A stretch of 64,000 bases of DNA from Trematomus loennbergii (taxonomy: Eukaryota; Chordata; Actinopteri; Perciformes; Nototheniidae): contig JAAOOA010000372.1 in the NCBI GenBank assembly GCA_012861695.1, positions 124,001 to 188,000 on the forward strand. Reading direction: 5' to 3'. Position numbers and translations under genes: made by a program. Position 1 is the stretch's first letter. Every line of letters begins with the position of its first letter. The notes under the pieces were generated by a model, which did no database searches, had not been told where the DNA came from, and saw only the letters and a list, made by a program, of their open reading frames with translations. Of the stretch, positions 25,601-38,305 are shown in pieces.

Positions 25601-28600
25601 AACAAAGACAAGGTACAGCGTGAACACACCAATATCTCGGTCTTCTCTCCTCTCCTTTTCTTTATGCAACCCTGATCCTCTCCCCTGTTCCTCCCCCCTG
25701 TTCCTCCCTCCTCAGGTGTCCTCCCTGCAGGAGAAGCTCCACAGCACCACCCTGGTGTGTCAGAGCTCTGGTGAGCAGAACCTGCAGCTGCAGCTCTCTC
25801 TGCAGCTGCAGCAGAGCATGCTGACCGAGAGCTCTGCTCACATCTCGGAGCTGGAGGAGAGTCAGAGCCAGCTGCAGGAACAGGTCAGCTGGAGAAAGTC
25901 AAATGCATAATATCTATGTTTTGCTAGGATGTAGCGTAGCCTTATGGGAGTTGTTGTCTTCACCACCATTTAGGTTATTGCAGTCAGCTCAGAATTATCC
26001 AAAGAAGGCTCCTCGTCAAAAGCAATGCACCATAGTGTCATTCTTTTACATTTCTATTTCTTCTTGCATTTAAAAAAATGTATTTTTATGTCTCAATTAT
26101 ATTCTATATTGCATTGTTCGAGGTGCCGAGTATGCTGGCCAAAACTTGAACAAGCTGTCACTGGAAACCTACCTAATATGGACGTTTTATTGGCTTATTT
26201 AAAAAATTTGATCACATGACTCCTTCTGCTATTATTGCAGATCTGCTGTAAGCTAGCTAGCTAACGCAGATAACCTAGTCATTTCAAATATACTGACAAA
26301 CAAATACAATTATGAAAAAGCCTAACCCTGCCAACAGTGACAGTTTCCAACTTTATAATCCCAGAAAGTCATCAAGCGCTCCGCTCCCAGCTGTGTCACA
26401 CTTTTTAGTGTCCCCTGGTTTCTGTTTGGTTTTTAGCTTCTTGCAGCATTTTTCTTAGTTGCAGCGTTTTGTTTATAGAGTGGCGAAGTCCCTCCCTTTC
26501 CGGTGGACCTCCATGGGACCTTATTTCGGAAAAATTATGTATTGAAGTCAATGGCGAGAGAAAGATTATCTTTCGATCCCGTTTGAATTGTGCCACGAAT
26601 TACACATATGATGTTTGTAAAATTATCTTTTAAATTGACAAAGTAAAAAAAAAAAATGTGTCGTAAAACTGTGAAGTAACACATTTGTTTGTGTGAAACG
26701 CTCAATGAACTACATCTCTGGTCAACAACACACGTCACCAAGATGGCCGTCACTACTGTCTTGTCAACAAACTATTGACTACCTCACTATCACCACAATG
26801 AAACACGTCCTGAAGAATTCATGCAAAGCTGCCTGCCTGCCTTCCTTTGATTCTCTCTGAACTGCCCGGTCGTTTTAATGTTTAATGTCAACCATTTGTG
26901 CAGATAGCATGAAGTAGAGAAGATCGCTAGCGTTAGCGTTAGCATTTCTCCCCCGGGCTTAAATTGTGTATTATAGAATGATCACACCGGTGACAGTACT
27001 CTTCAAAGGGTTCACGAAATATGACTACTACTCTTACTGTTTAACATTTTGGGTTACTTAATGTTACTTCATGTTAAGGCTAATACAAATGACAAGGCTG
27101 TAATGCTAACTAACGTGCTAGCTACTAGCTAGGTAGCTAACTTGATCAAGCCACTCCTGGTCCTTTCATCAGACGGGAAGCGAAAGAACGAGCAAGACCC
27201 ATTGCTGGTATGATAACAACCTGGTACTAAGCACACAGGCATCTTGTTAAAGTGATATTATCTTAGCCAGCGCCATATAGATAGAATATATCTATATGGC
27301 GCTGATCTTAGCTATCTCTTAGTGGAGGAAAACAATTGTGACATCACTTACGCGACTCTGGGATTTGTAGTCTTTCTAGTTGCGTATTTTTCATAGTCTT
27401 ATATTTCAACAGTTTTACGACAAACTGTGACTTTTTTGACATGGAAATGATTTTTAAGATTGACAAACATCATCTGTGTAATTCATGGCACAATTCAAAC
27501 GGGATCGAAAGATACTCTCTCCATTGACTTCAATACATTATTTTTCCGAAATAAGGTCCCATGGGGCAGAAGTAGATGGGCGTGACTTCGCCACTCTATG
27601 CAGCGTTTTCAGTCAACTGTGTGCATGTTTCGTCAAGTTGGTGAATGTCTTCTAAATGCTGCGCATGTGTGCTCAAGTTGGTGAATAGAGTTCTCCATTT
27701 GCATGTGTTTTGGCACATTTGTGTTTTTATATTTGAATCGTTTTTGAAACTGCAGAGCGTTTCTCCTAATGGAAATGTTTTGGGCCGTTGTTATGCGCTT
27801 GCACCTGTCGGCCACCTGGCTCTTAAGATGGTTCTACCAAAACTACGCTGAAGCTATTGTGCATATGACAATAAAGCCTTTGAATCTTCTTCTATTTAAA
27901 AAATAAATAAAGCACTTTCCCCTTTAGTTAGTGTTTCTCCAGAGGCTTGTTTCTCTGAAAGTGTAAGATCAATGCACGTGATTAATTAACTGTTATTAAG
28001 TGTTCTTATCTTGGCTTTTAATGATTTGTTCAAGGCTTCCAGTTGGCCATCTTTAGAGGGTGACAGAAATACTGCAAAATGCTTTTTATTTAATGACATA
28101 AGACATTAAGTTCACTGATAAAAACTGTAACTGAATCACTGTCATTGCTTGAAAGAATATATCTGTGTTAGCGTGAGATTTATTTTCCGGCTCAGCACAT
28201 TTTAGGAGCTGGTTGTACTTTCTGTCCTTCACAACAAACAGAGGACAACAGTCTCCATTCAGTGAGCTCAGGGAGAGTAATGTGGAGCCTCTCTGTAGAG
28301 AAGAGGGACCCTGCTAACACACTAGACAACAGATTGCCTAAAGGATGAGACCGTGTTCATCTCTGTTCTGATCGCTAGTCAGGCCTAAACAGAAGGGTAT
28401 GAGGGCAAGACATGAAGTACAAAAAAATAAGAAGCAGGATTTATTTTCCGTTTTGCGGTTAAAGCTGAAATGGTGAGAATAAATTGAAAATATTGAGAAA
28501 AGGTTTTTTGAGAACAAAGACCTCAAGAATAAAATACATGGTTAGAATAAATCAAACTATTAGGTTAAGCGCATATACTGACAACTCAAAACAAATGCAA

Positions 28601-28948
28601 AATAAACCAAATGTTTCATTTGACCCTAATGCTCTTCCGTAGGTCTTTGTAAGTAAGACAATGTTACTTTAAAATAATGAATTTGTTGTTCCAGGGTTTC
28701 TTTATTGTCTTTCTTAATTTCAGTCCTTAGATCTCTCCAGTTTGGTACAATAGAACAGTGAATAATGGCTGAAATAAATGTGGTGTTTGTGTGCAGGTGT
28801 CCAGTGTGGAGCAGCAGCTGGAGCGGGCCCGGGCGTCTCAGCAGGGCGAGGTGAGGAGCAGGGAGCAGGACGTCCAGAGGAGAGAGGGGGAGCTGCAGGA
28901 GGTCACCCAGCAGAACACACAGCTGGCAGAGAGTGTGGGGTGAGAAGC

Positions 28949-29012
<64 letters not shown>

Positions 29013-32000
29013 TTTTCTATGGAAAAACGTCACTCAGAGTGAGTGTGAAAGTTTGTCATCAAAACATCAATACATCATCATTTCCATTCATTCTCACACA
29101 TATGGGCTCAGAACAGTCTCATAATACACACATGCACACAGAAGGATTCACACTTGTATTTCATGATCCGCAAAAGGATTCACACTTGTATTTCCGGATC
29201 CACACTTGTGTTTCAATGCACACACAAATGTGTTCCGTTTCATATACATGTAAATAAAATCCAAATACAGAAAAAAGTTTTACATATGTATTTTTGATCC
29301 TCACATATTTGTTTTCCGTTTAAAACCGCTGCACCTGCAAACACAAACCGCTTTCTGTGCATGGATCGCTGTGCATTCGTGTGTGGGTTTTTTGAGACTC
29401 CCCTGACGGTGACCCGATTCGTACTTGTAATTTTTTCTATCTATAGCCAATCAGATGTCTCCTCAATTCTAAGCCAATCACATGAGCGCGCCCCCACGAG
29501 GGTAGATTTCTTGCGTTCATGACGTAGCGCTTCATGTACGCATTTTGCGCTGTCCGGAGCTGACAGGTCCATGGAGCCTGCCTGCAGGCGCTAATCTCAG
29601 GACACCTCCACTCTCAGTACATTGCCACTTTCCGAGCAGGAAATGCACGCAAATACAAGCCTTTATATTATTAAGGTACAGTGCCACTTTCCGAACCATT
29701 AATGAATGCTTGTGTACACAAAAACGGCAGGCAAAACCGTTTTAAATGTGTGTTTCCTGTATGGCGAATACAGCTGCTTTATTTATGTCTGTATGAAGTT
29801 GTTGTGAGTGTGGAGGGAGCAGCTACAGGTTAGCTTAGCCTAATCGATCAGTGCACTACGAAGCCAGTGCTAGACAGTGAACTGTCAACGGGGGGAGCCC
29901 CGCCGGTCATTATCGGCCGATATTCACTCTTAATAGTTTGATCGGTGCTCTCTATAAAGGCCGATCAGGAGAGCTGGATCTGATCGATATGGACATAAAC
30001 GCGAGTGAAGTTTTAGCGAGCTGCATGAGAAACTGACGGGCTGTCAGGAGAGAGGGAGGGAGAGAGGAAAAGAGATGATCCTTACTCCCGTGTTAGCCAT
30101 ATCCGGTCATAGTCCGGTAATTACCTGCTAACGGAAACTCTGCTACACAATTTTTTATTATTATTATTGAAACATGACCGGTAAGTTTCAAATTTGTCCG
30201 GTAAAATAAATTCTGTCCGCGGAAACCCTGCTCCGGACAGCGCAAAATGCGTATATGAAGTGTCATGAACGCAATAAATCATACCCTCGTGGGGACGCGC
30301 TCATGTGATTGGCTTAGAATGAAGGAGACATCTGATTGGCTATAGATAGAAAAAATTACAAGTACGAATCGGGTGACCGTCAGGGGAGTCTCAAAAAACC
30401 CACACACGAATGCACAGCGATCCATGCACAGAAAGCGGTTTGTGTTTGCAGGTTCAGGGGATTTAAACGGAAAACAAATATGTGAGGATCAAAAATACAT
30501 ATGTAAAACTTTTTTCTGTATTTGGATTTTATTTACATGTATATGAAACGGAACACATTTGTGTGTGCATTGACAAACACAAGTGTGAATCCTTCTGTGT
30601 GCATGTGTGTATTATGAGACTGTTCTGAGCCCATACACGTGAGGCTTATAATTAGATCAATCCTAAGTGTCAGTTTACAGGAGTACATTTCCGCTTTCCC
30701 TGAAACATTAAGCTAAATAAATATTTTCCGGTGTTCAAAAGAGATCACAATCAGGCCGCCCCATAGCACAGTGGTTAGATCTTGCGGCCCATGTACTGAC
30801 GTAGGTTAGTACATGTGCATTTCATGCCCTCTATAGCCCCCTTTCAACACTGTCATTCTCTAATAAAGTCTAAACAGGCATATACTGTATATGCATTCTG
30901 TCAGTAGAAATGGTTCTTGGGTCTCAAACATGCAGGACCCAGTATAAAGACATAATGCAGGGTGTTATTTGTGTGCAGGTTTTTGTTAAACAAGTAACAG
31001 ACTGCTGCTACTGATGTTACAATTACTGTTAGCATTTATTGGTATTAGCACAGGGTACATGAGTGCGGAAACAAACTGTCAAAAGTCTGATCAGCTGTCA
31101 TCAGAAACAGTCATTCAGCGGTAAGCCTGTAGGGGTCCTATTCTGCTTTTTAGTGTTTTCTCTTCCCCATTGTTCGTGATAGGCTAAGGGGCGGTACCTC
31201 TCTAAGCGGTCATCAGAGCAGACTGTGCTCTGGTTTCAGACAGAGGGTGAAAAGAGGTGCTGCAGCACAGGCAGGATGAGAAAGATAAATAAACATTAAA
31301 GCATGGAGACATGTCCCAGTAGAGACACTACATACTGATATGAACCTGAGAATGAGCAGAATAGGGCAACATTAGTCTTATCTATTCCATCCATTGTGTT
31401 TTTTCTAGCAGCATCATAGTATTTTACCAAGAATACAATGACGCCCTGCTCCTCGCCACTTAAAGCATACAATGATCCTTTCACTTTTTTTTTTTGGAAA
31501 AATCAAAATGTAGTCTCTTTTCCATTTTCTGTTTTAAGAAAATAGCCTGAAGGTACAAACTTGTAGTGCCGAATGTATTTCCCAGCATTCACTGGTGCAC
31601 TCTTGTGTGGGGCTTTTGTTTGTTGCTATTTTTAACAGAATGTTTTTTTGCGTGCTGTTCTTCTTGACCCGCAGCAAAGGCAATCAAACGCCTCAGCAGT
31701 CTGTGGGACAGTCTGATGATTACACCACATCCCATTTGTCTGCAGGCATGAAGCAGCCCTCCCTCCCTGCTCCTCTCACCCTTAAACATATAAATAGCGA
31801 TCTTAGTTTGAAACTGTGAGATAGAAGCCTGGTGTTTGTGGAGTTATCTCATTCCATAGTTCTGCTGGTTATTTCTCTTTTTGTGACCTTTTGAATGCTC
31901 CCAAAGCCTGTTGCTGGTTTAAACATGGCATCAGAGGGCATGTTTGCATTGCTCAGTTAACACTTTCTAAGGGATTTTCCTTCCTTTAAGTCTACCATGG

Positions 32001-35000
32001 GGGCCATGCTTACAGTGAGGTGAGGAAATGGACATGTCGCCGCAGGAACAATGCCACGTGCATACTGCTTTAGGCTTCATATGTCTTATTTTCTTCCCTT
32101 TTGTTTGCTGTACAAACCCACTGATGATTGTTTGTATGTGTTTCCTCTTTGTGCTTACTGCAGCCATCTGAAATCAGAGATGGTAATGTGTCGAAGGGAG
32201 CTGGTTTCTAAAGATTCGGAGCTGCATCGCCTGCAGAGGGATGTCACCGTCAAGACTTCTCAGATCAGCTGCATGGACGAAAGCCTGCAGCAGCTGAGGA
32301 GCCTGCTCAACAGCAAGAGTGACACGGGTACGTTTTGACATGTTTTTATTTTTCAGAGAAGAGACCGTAGAAGCCGACGCGGCTCTGGTTTTTAAATCGG
32401 TGGAACTTACCTACTTTCCCACTGGACAGAAAGCCACTAACATCAGGCGTTTGTCTGTAGATGGAAATGTTACAATCAGCATTCATTCCCGGGACAAGTG
32501 ACTCGGCTATAGTCATGGTAGGAAACGGATACGCTCAGTGATGGAACTTACACGCTAAATGTCCTTTTTACATCACAAGGCTATAATGACGAGCTTTGAA
32601 AGGAATACCTGATAAATCAATTGACAGGGATTTGGATAATAATGACATGACACACAGTCATTACTCTCTCCACTAAGCTACCAGACTCAAGACATAGACA
32701 TTCTCTGATAATGATGAAACACACTTCATTTAAAGTTCTCAGGGAATACAATTAAACAAATGAAAACTATCTTTGTTCGTATTTCAAATGTCTTTACACA
32801 ACAATCTCCTTTTCTGGTGAGTTAAAAAAATATTATCCACAGAGTAAAATGTGAAAAGAAACAGCTGTTTTCGCTGTGCCCAAAGCCACCAGACTCCTTG
32901 GACAGAAACAGTATTTAAACACACTGTTCATCATGTCAAACACAATTCAAACTCAAGAGAAGCAAAAATACAACTCAATAAAACCACATTTATTTGTCTC
33001 TGCACTTTTCTAACAATCTCAAACTCTGGTTTGGTTTAAATACATTTTTATTTAATTAAGTTAGATGTGAAAAGAAACAGTTATGGGCTGTGCCCAAAGC
33101 CACCAGACTCCATTGACAGAAACATCCATTTTACCTCAGTAATCATCGTGTCACGCACTTCATTCAAACTATCATATCATTATAAATACAACTCAAACCG
33201 TTCTTAATATCCTATTCCCATTATATACTTTCCTCACAGTCACCAGAATCCATTGTCAAAAACTGTAATTTTATCTCACGGTTCATTTTGTCAAACACAA
33301 TTCAAACTCGACAGAACCAAAAATAAAACTCAACCAAACAGCTTTATGAGTCTCTCACTGCTCCAACAATCGGCAACTCTGGTTTAAGGGAATGAAAGAG
33401 ACACTTAATGAGAAAGGACCATTCTCCTTTACTAACCCTCCTTTCTGAGGCATTTATGACTCTGAAGGTGAAACACTAGAAGAAAAACATACTTATCTAC
33501 TAGCATGGGGAGGAAGTATATTCCTTACTTTTAGTGGGTTTGCGCTTGCTTTAAAACTGCATATATGTGCATAAAGTAATGTTTCCTTCTTGCCCCTCCA
33601 GTGATGGACCTGGAGGAGCAGCTGCACCGCTGTGAGGCCGACAGGAGCAACGTCTCCCAGCGGCTGCAGGTCCTGGAGGGCCAGCTGCAGGCGGTGCGCA
33701 CCGAGCTGACCGAGACTCTGGAGCAGCTGCGGGAACTCCGAGACGTTCTGCAGAGAACCCAAACCACCGCAGACGAGAGGCAAGCCTCGGTGGAAAAACT
33801 GACAATCCAACTTAGGTGAGGTCACGCCCTCGTGTGAAATATCCTTCTGCTCACAGGAACAAGGGACGAGCCTCACGTGGAGATGACGTCCATGTGTTGT
33901 TGCTCAGAGGAAAATCCTGCACTGCATCGGCCCGAGGTGTGAATCAATGTAAACATTGTACATGTTGTAGCACAAAGTCACAAACTGACACACATGGAGC
34001 CTCACTGCCCCAGAGCCCCACTTCAGCTCACACTTTGAATGTATGACTTCTGGATGCTGTGGCTAAATCTGTGTTCTCAGATGAAATCATGATATCATAT
34101 AATAGAATTTCAGATTGTTATTGTAAATAACCCCTGATATGCTTTTTGGGGTTTCCTTTTCCTTTAGTGTCATAGGTTTCTGTGCATGTAAATGGTCTTC
34201 AGAGGCTAAAATCCCTGTGTTCCCTCCAGAGGGAGTTTCTCTCCCACACACTATACTGCTTCATGAGCAGAATAGGGCCCATTGTGTACTGTATTGTAAT
34301 GTATTTTGTAATTTGCTGGGTGAATTTACACATGTTTTGGTTTTCTAATGTTATACATATTTATTTAAAACATCAGATAAAAAAGTGTGTATGTTTGAAT
34401 AACATACATTGTGTAACACACTTTGTGCAGCTATTGTACACCAAGCACTCATGAAGGATTGAAAATGTTTTATAGAAAAGAAACACAAATATTTCACAAG
34501 TCCCATCATTCATTCCCATATTAGTGTCTTAGAGCAGTCGTTCTCAACCTGGGGTTCAGGACCCCCATTAGGGTCCTAAGGTAATTCCAGGGGTCTCCAT
34601 ATAGCAGTGATCATCAACTGGCACATCCGGTCCGCCAGACATTCTCATCCGGCCCGCACGACGGGTTTGACTGTGGCGTTGGCAGAGTGGTTAGTGCGTT
34701 CACCCCCACTCTTTTTTTTTTTTTTACAACGTCTCGTGAGTAATGTGCAGTACCGGAGTCCAACAGAGAGGCAGCAGCTGCGGGACAGTAGACTGCGTAA
34801 TGCGTAGCCTTCCCTGCCCTGAAGAAGAAGTGATCCTTCGTTAGCGTGAAGAGTCTGCTTTCGGCGACTTCACAGTACATGCAACCCCCCCCCCAACAGG
34901 GTCCAACAGAGAGGCAGCAGCTGCTGCTTTATGCGCTCTGCAGTACCTGAGCGTGCTCCACTAGCACCCCCCCCCCCCCTCCCCTTCAACAACAACTTCA

Positions 35001-36399
35001 AAATTCAGGGCTATATATAAAAATCGCTGGTCCGCGAAAGTGTCTATTGGATACATTTTTGTCTTGGTGATCCCTGCCATATAGTATTGAATAAATAAAT
35101 ATAAAAAACTCAGTGCAAAATATTGTTATATATTTATTTTAATATTTATATGTTTTTATAATAATATTTTAGACTGTGAAATGACTATTACATTACATTG
35201 CCTTACCAGTGATATCATTTGTTCAAAAATAGATTTGTGAAAAGTGTATTTCTGAGAGTCAAAGTGTGCTGCACATGAGTTTCTCACAGCGGACTATAAG
35301 GCCCCGGCCCCACGAGGACGAAACTGGTTGTATCCGCATAGTTTCTCTTGCGTATGGCCCTTTCGTTTACACGAGGCCGTAACAAAACGATAGGAACGGA
35401 CCCCGCAAACGATAACGGGTCCCAAGGTGGATAGATCTGCAAACGTCTCCCTCTCCCCACGTCTCCTGCTCAGATTTAATCTTTAACGGACATGTTGACC
35501 GGCGAAAAAAATGTTAACGGCAACTCTGCCGCATGGTCCCCTCGTCCCTTGGAAGAGGCGGAGTGGTGGGTGTTTTTCATGATGAAAAACACCGGTGGAC
35601 TCCGCACGCCGTCCACCGCGGAGAATAAACAGAAGGGCAACCATGGCAACAATGCTCCGGGGGCGGGGTCTTCTTCGCTGCTTTTGGTGTATTTTGTGGC
35701 GGCAGCAGCGCCACTTACAGGCCTGGCATATGTACTACAGCGTTTCCAGCGTTTCCAGCAGTCTCGTGTGAACGGACACGTTAAATGAATCGAATGCGTG
35801 TGAACGGAAGACTTTTTTGAAAACGCATACGTGGCGTAAACGCAAATGTCCTCGTGGGGCCTAGACTCAGGACTAGAGTCATCAAAAATCCACAGTGACT
35901 GGAGCAAATTACACAACTAGGTCACAAACTCACATTATTGCTTAAGGGTCGTGTCCTTAAAAAGGTTAAGAACTGCTGTTTTAGAGGACACTGAGCTCAG
36001 GCAGTAGCAGGGACATGCTGACGCTCAGTACAGAAATGCCCTCTAGAGAAGAACATAAGAGTTGTAATAATCTAGGCTTCAGTCATGAGTTTCTTCGAAG
36101 TCAAAAAGGATCCTAAAATGATCCCTTGTTCAAGTTGTAAGCACTCAAATCAACCTAAAAAAAGGCCAACAATAAGCAATAGAGTCCCTTATCATGAAAT
36201 AATGCATCCACACTCACTCACTACTCAGTGCGCAGTTTTTTGTCACGTTTTTTCTGTCACATTTGTTTCATTAAAGTATGTGTTGCCTTACAGTGAGACC
36301 CAGAGGGGGTTGGAGGAGAGGACTCAAGAGGTCTTAGACATGGACCGTGCACTGAAGGAGAGACAGGAGGAGCTCCAACAGAGAGCACAGCTGGTACAA

Positions 36400-36463
<64 letters not shown>

Positions 36464-38271
36464 ATACACATACACACACACATTGTGCAGTGTATTACAT
36501 TTGATTTGGATATATGTTTTATGTCATCCCTTTCCTCATTTCTTCTCTGTGTTTTCTTGTTTCCCGCCCTGTACTCCTCAGCTGGGTCACCTGGAAGTGG
36601 CCATTAGGGAGCGCAAGCAGGACATGGAGAGGAAGGTGGAGTCACTGCAGCAGAGCCTGGAGGCCAGAGAGAGAGAGCTGAGAGGCACACAGAGGGAGCT
36701 CACACACAGAAACATGAAGGTCAGAAACACACACACAGTAAAAGGGCTGAACATTTGAGGAAAGGTTGTGTTAACCCGGCCATAATGGACCGGTTAATTC
36801 AATTCACTGAAAACTGAAAGCAAGAAAACAACTGTATGTGCAATGACTTTAGCAGAGGGCGGATCAGTCAGCAGCTATAAGTAATACATGATAATCAGGT
36901 TTGTGATAATAGGTGTTATCTGTACTGTGATATGTAACCTTTGGTTCACAAGTCTAGTAGGTGTGCAGCTATCAACTGGAAGTAAATGTTTACACCAGTT
37001 GTATTGCAGTGTTTTGTGATGCTAAATGGCTTTAAGGATTTATTTAATGTTAATACATAATTAACAATAGAAAACTATTTTTTTATGAAGTTTGAATAAA
37101 TTACAGTAAGTACATTGTCTTTATTGGAAAAACCATATGAGTTAGATTAAGATGAAATAGGATTACTTTATATTGAAACTTAAAGGTAAAACATGACACA
37201 TATTCACACACTGGTATTAAAGATATCATATTATTCAAAGATTCAACCATTTAGGAGTGAGTTCAGCTGCTGGTTACCACAGCTGTAATATGAGAGGAGG
37301 AACACGCTTTATGAAACGTGTATCAATCACTGTCATCAACGCAATCAAGCCATGATTGTACCTAACCTATTTTCTTGTAAGCTGGTGTCGTAAAAGTATT
37401 TTCAAAGATTCTCTTTCAAAACAAACACTGCAAACTATGAACAGACACTTACCTGAAATGAGTTGTGTTCTAATGTTAATCCTCAAACTGTGTGTGTTTA
37501 TTTATGGTGTTAGGAGTCCCAGGAGCATGATCAGCAGCTGCGTGTGTGTCAGCACAGCTTCACACTATACAGCAACAACTTGAGGAAGCTGAACGTCGAT
37601 GTGAGGATTTAACCAGAGAGCTGCACGCCACCAAGCTGCATAAAAAAGAGAAGGTGAAGCAAAAGCACCATTTATTATTATTTATCATTTGGTGTTAAGG
37701 GGAGACACTACATTTAAATGAGTTGGACAATGTTCACCACTATATATCATAAGATAACTTACATCATAGAGGACAAGTTATGCTAATTGTTAGGTTCCAT
37801 ATTTGTATTAAGTACCTCTACTGTGACATGTCTCCATGCTCTAATGTTCAAAAAGGTCCTACAAACTCCCTCTGGAGGGAACACAGGGATTTTTGCTTTT
37901 GAAGACCATTTACAGTACATGCCCTAAAACCTATATAACACACCACAGGAAAGGGAAAACCCCCAAAAAGCACAAAGGGGCCTCTTTAAGTACATTTTTG
38001 TATATTTAAATACACAAAGGATAAATATCTAATGCTTGCTTTTTTGCAAATATATGAAAAATCTGCATAGGCAAATAATCACATTTGAAAAATATATACA
38101 CCTAAATGTACATTTTTGCACGTTTTCTCTGCACTAGTCTGAAAAACGACATGTTATGGAAGCAAAACAATGTATTTTCTTTCCTGTAGTGTCGGAGATG
38201 GAATGTCTTGTTGAGGCGGACATTTTTGTTACTAATACTGCCAGTTGTGTGTGTGTGTGGGTGTGTGGTGG

Positions 38272-38305
<34 letters not shown>

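Noticed and set aside
33493..33876. Minus-strand frames of 78-127 codons
   Set aside because: Shadows of ccdc18 exon 19, whose plus-strand frame matches CCDC18.
34670..34700. tRNA-like GGCAGAGTGGTTAGTGCG
   Set aside because: Only an A-box-like head, no B box, no cloverleaf; a SINE remnant rather than a tRNA gene.
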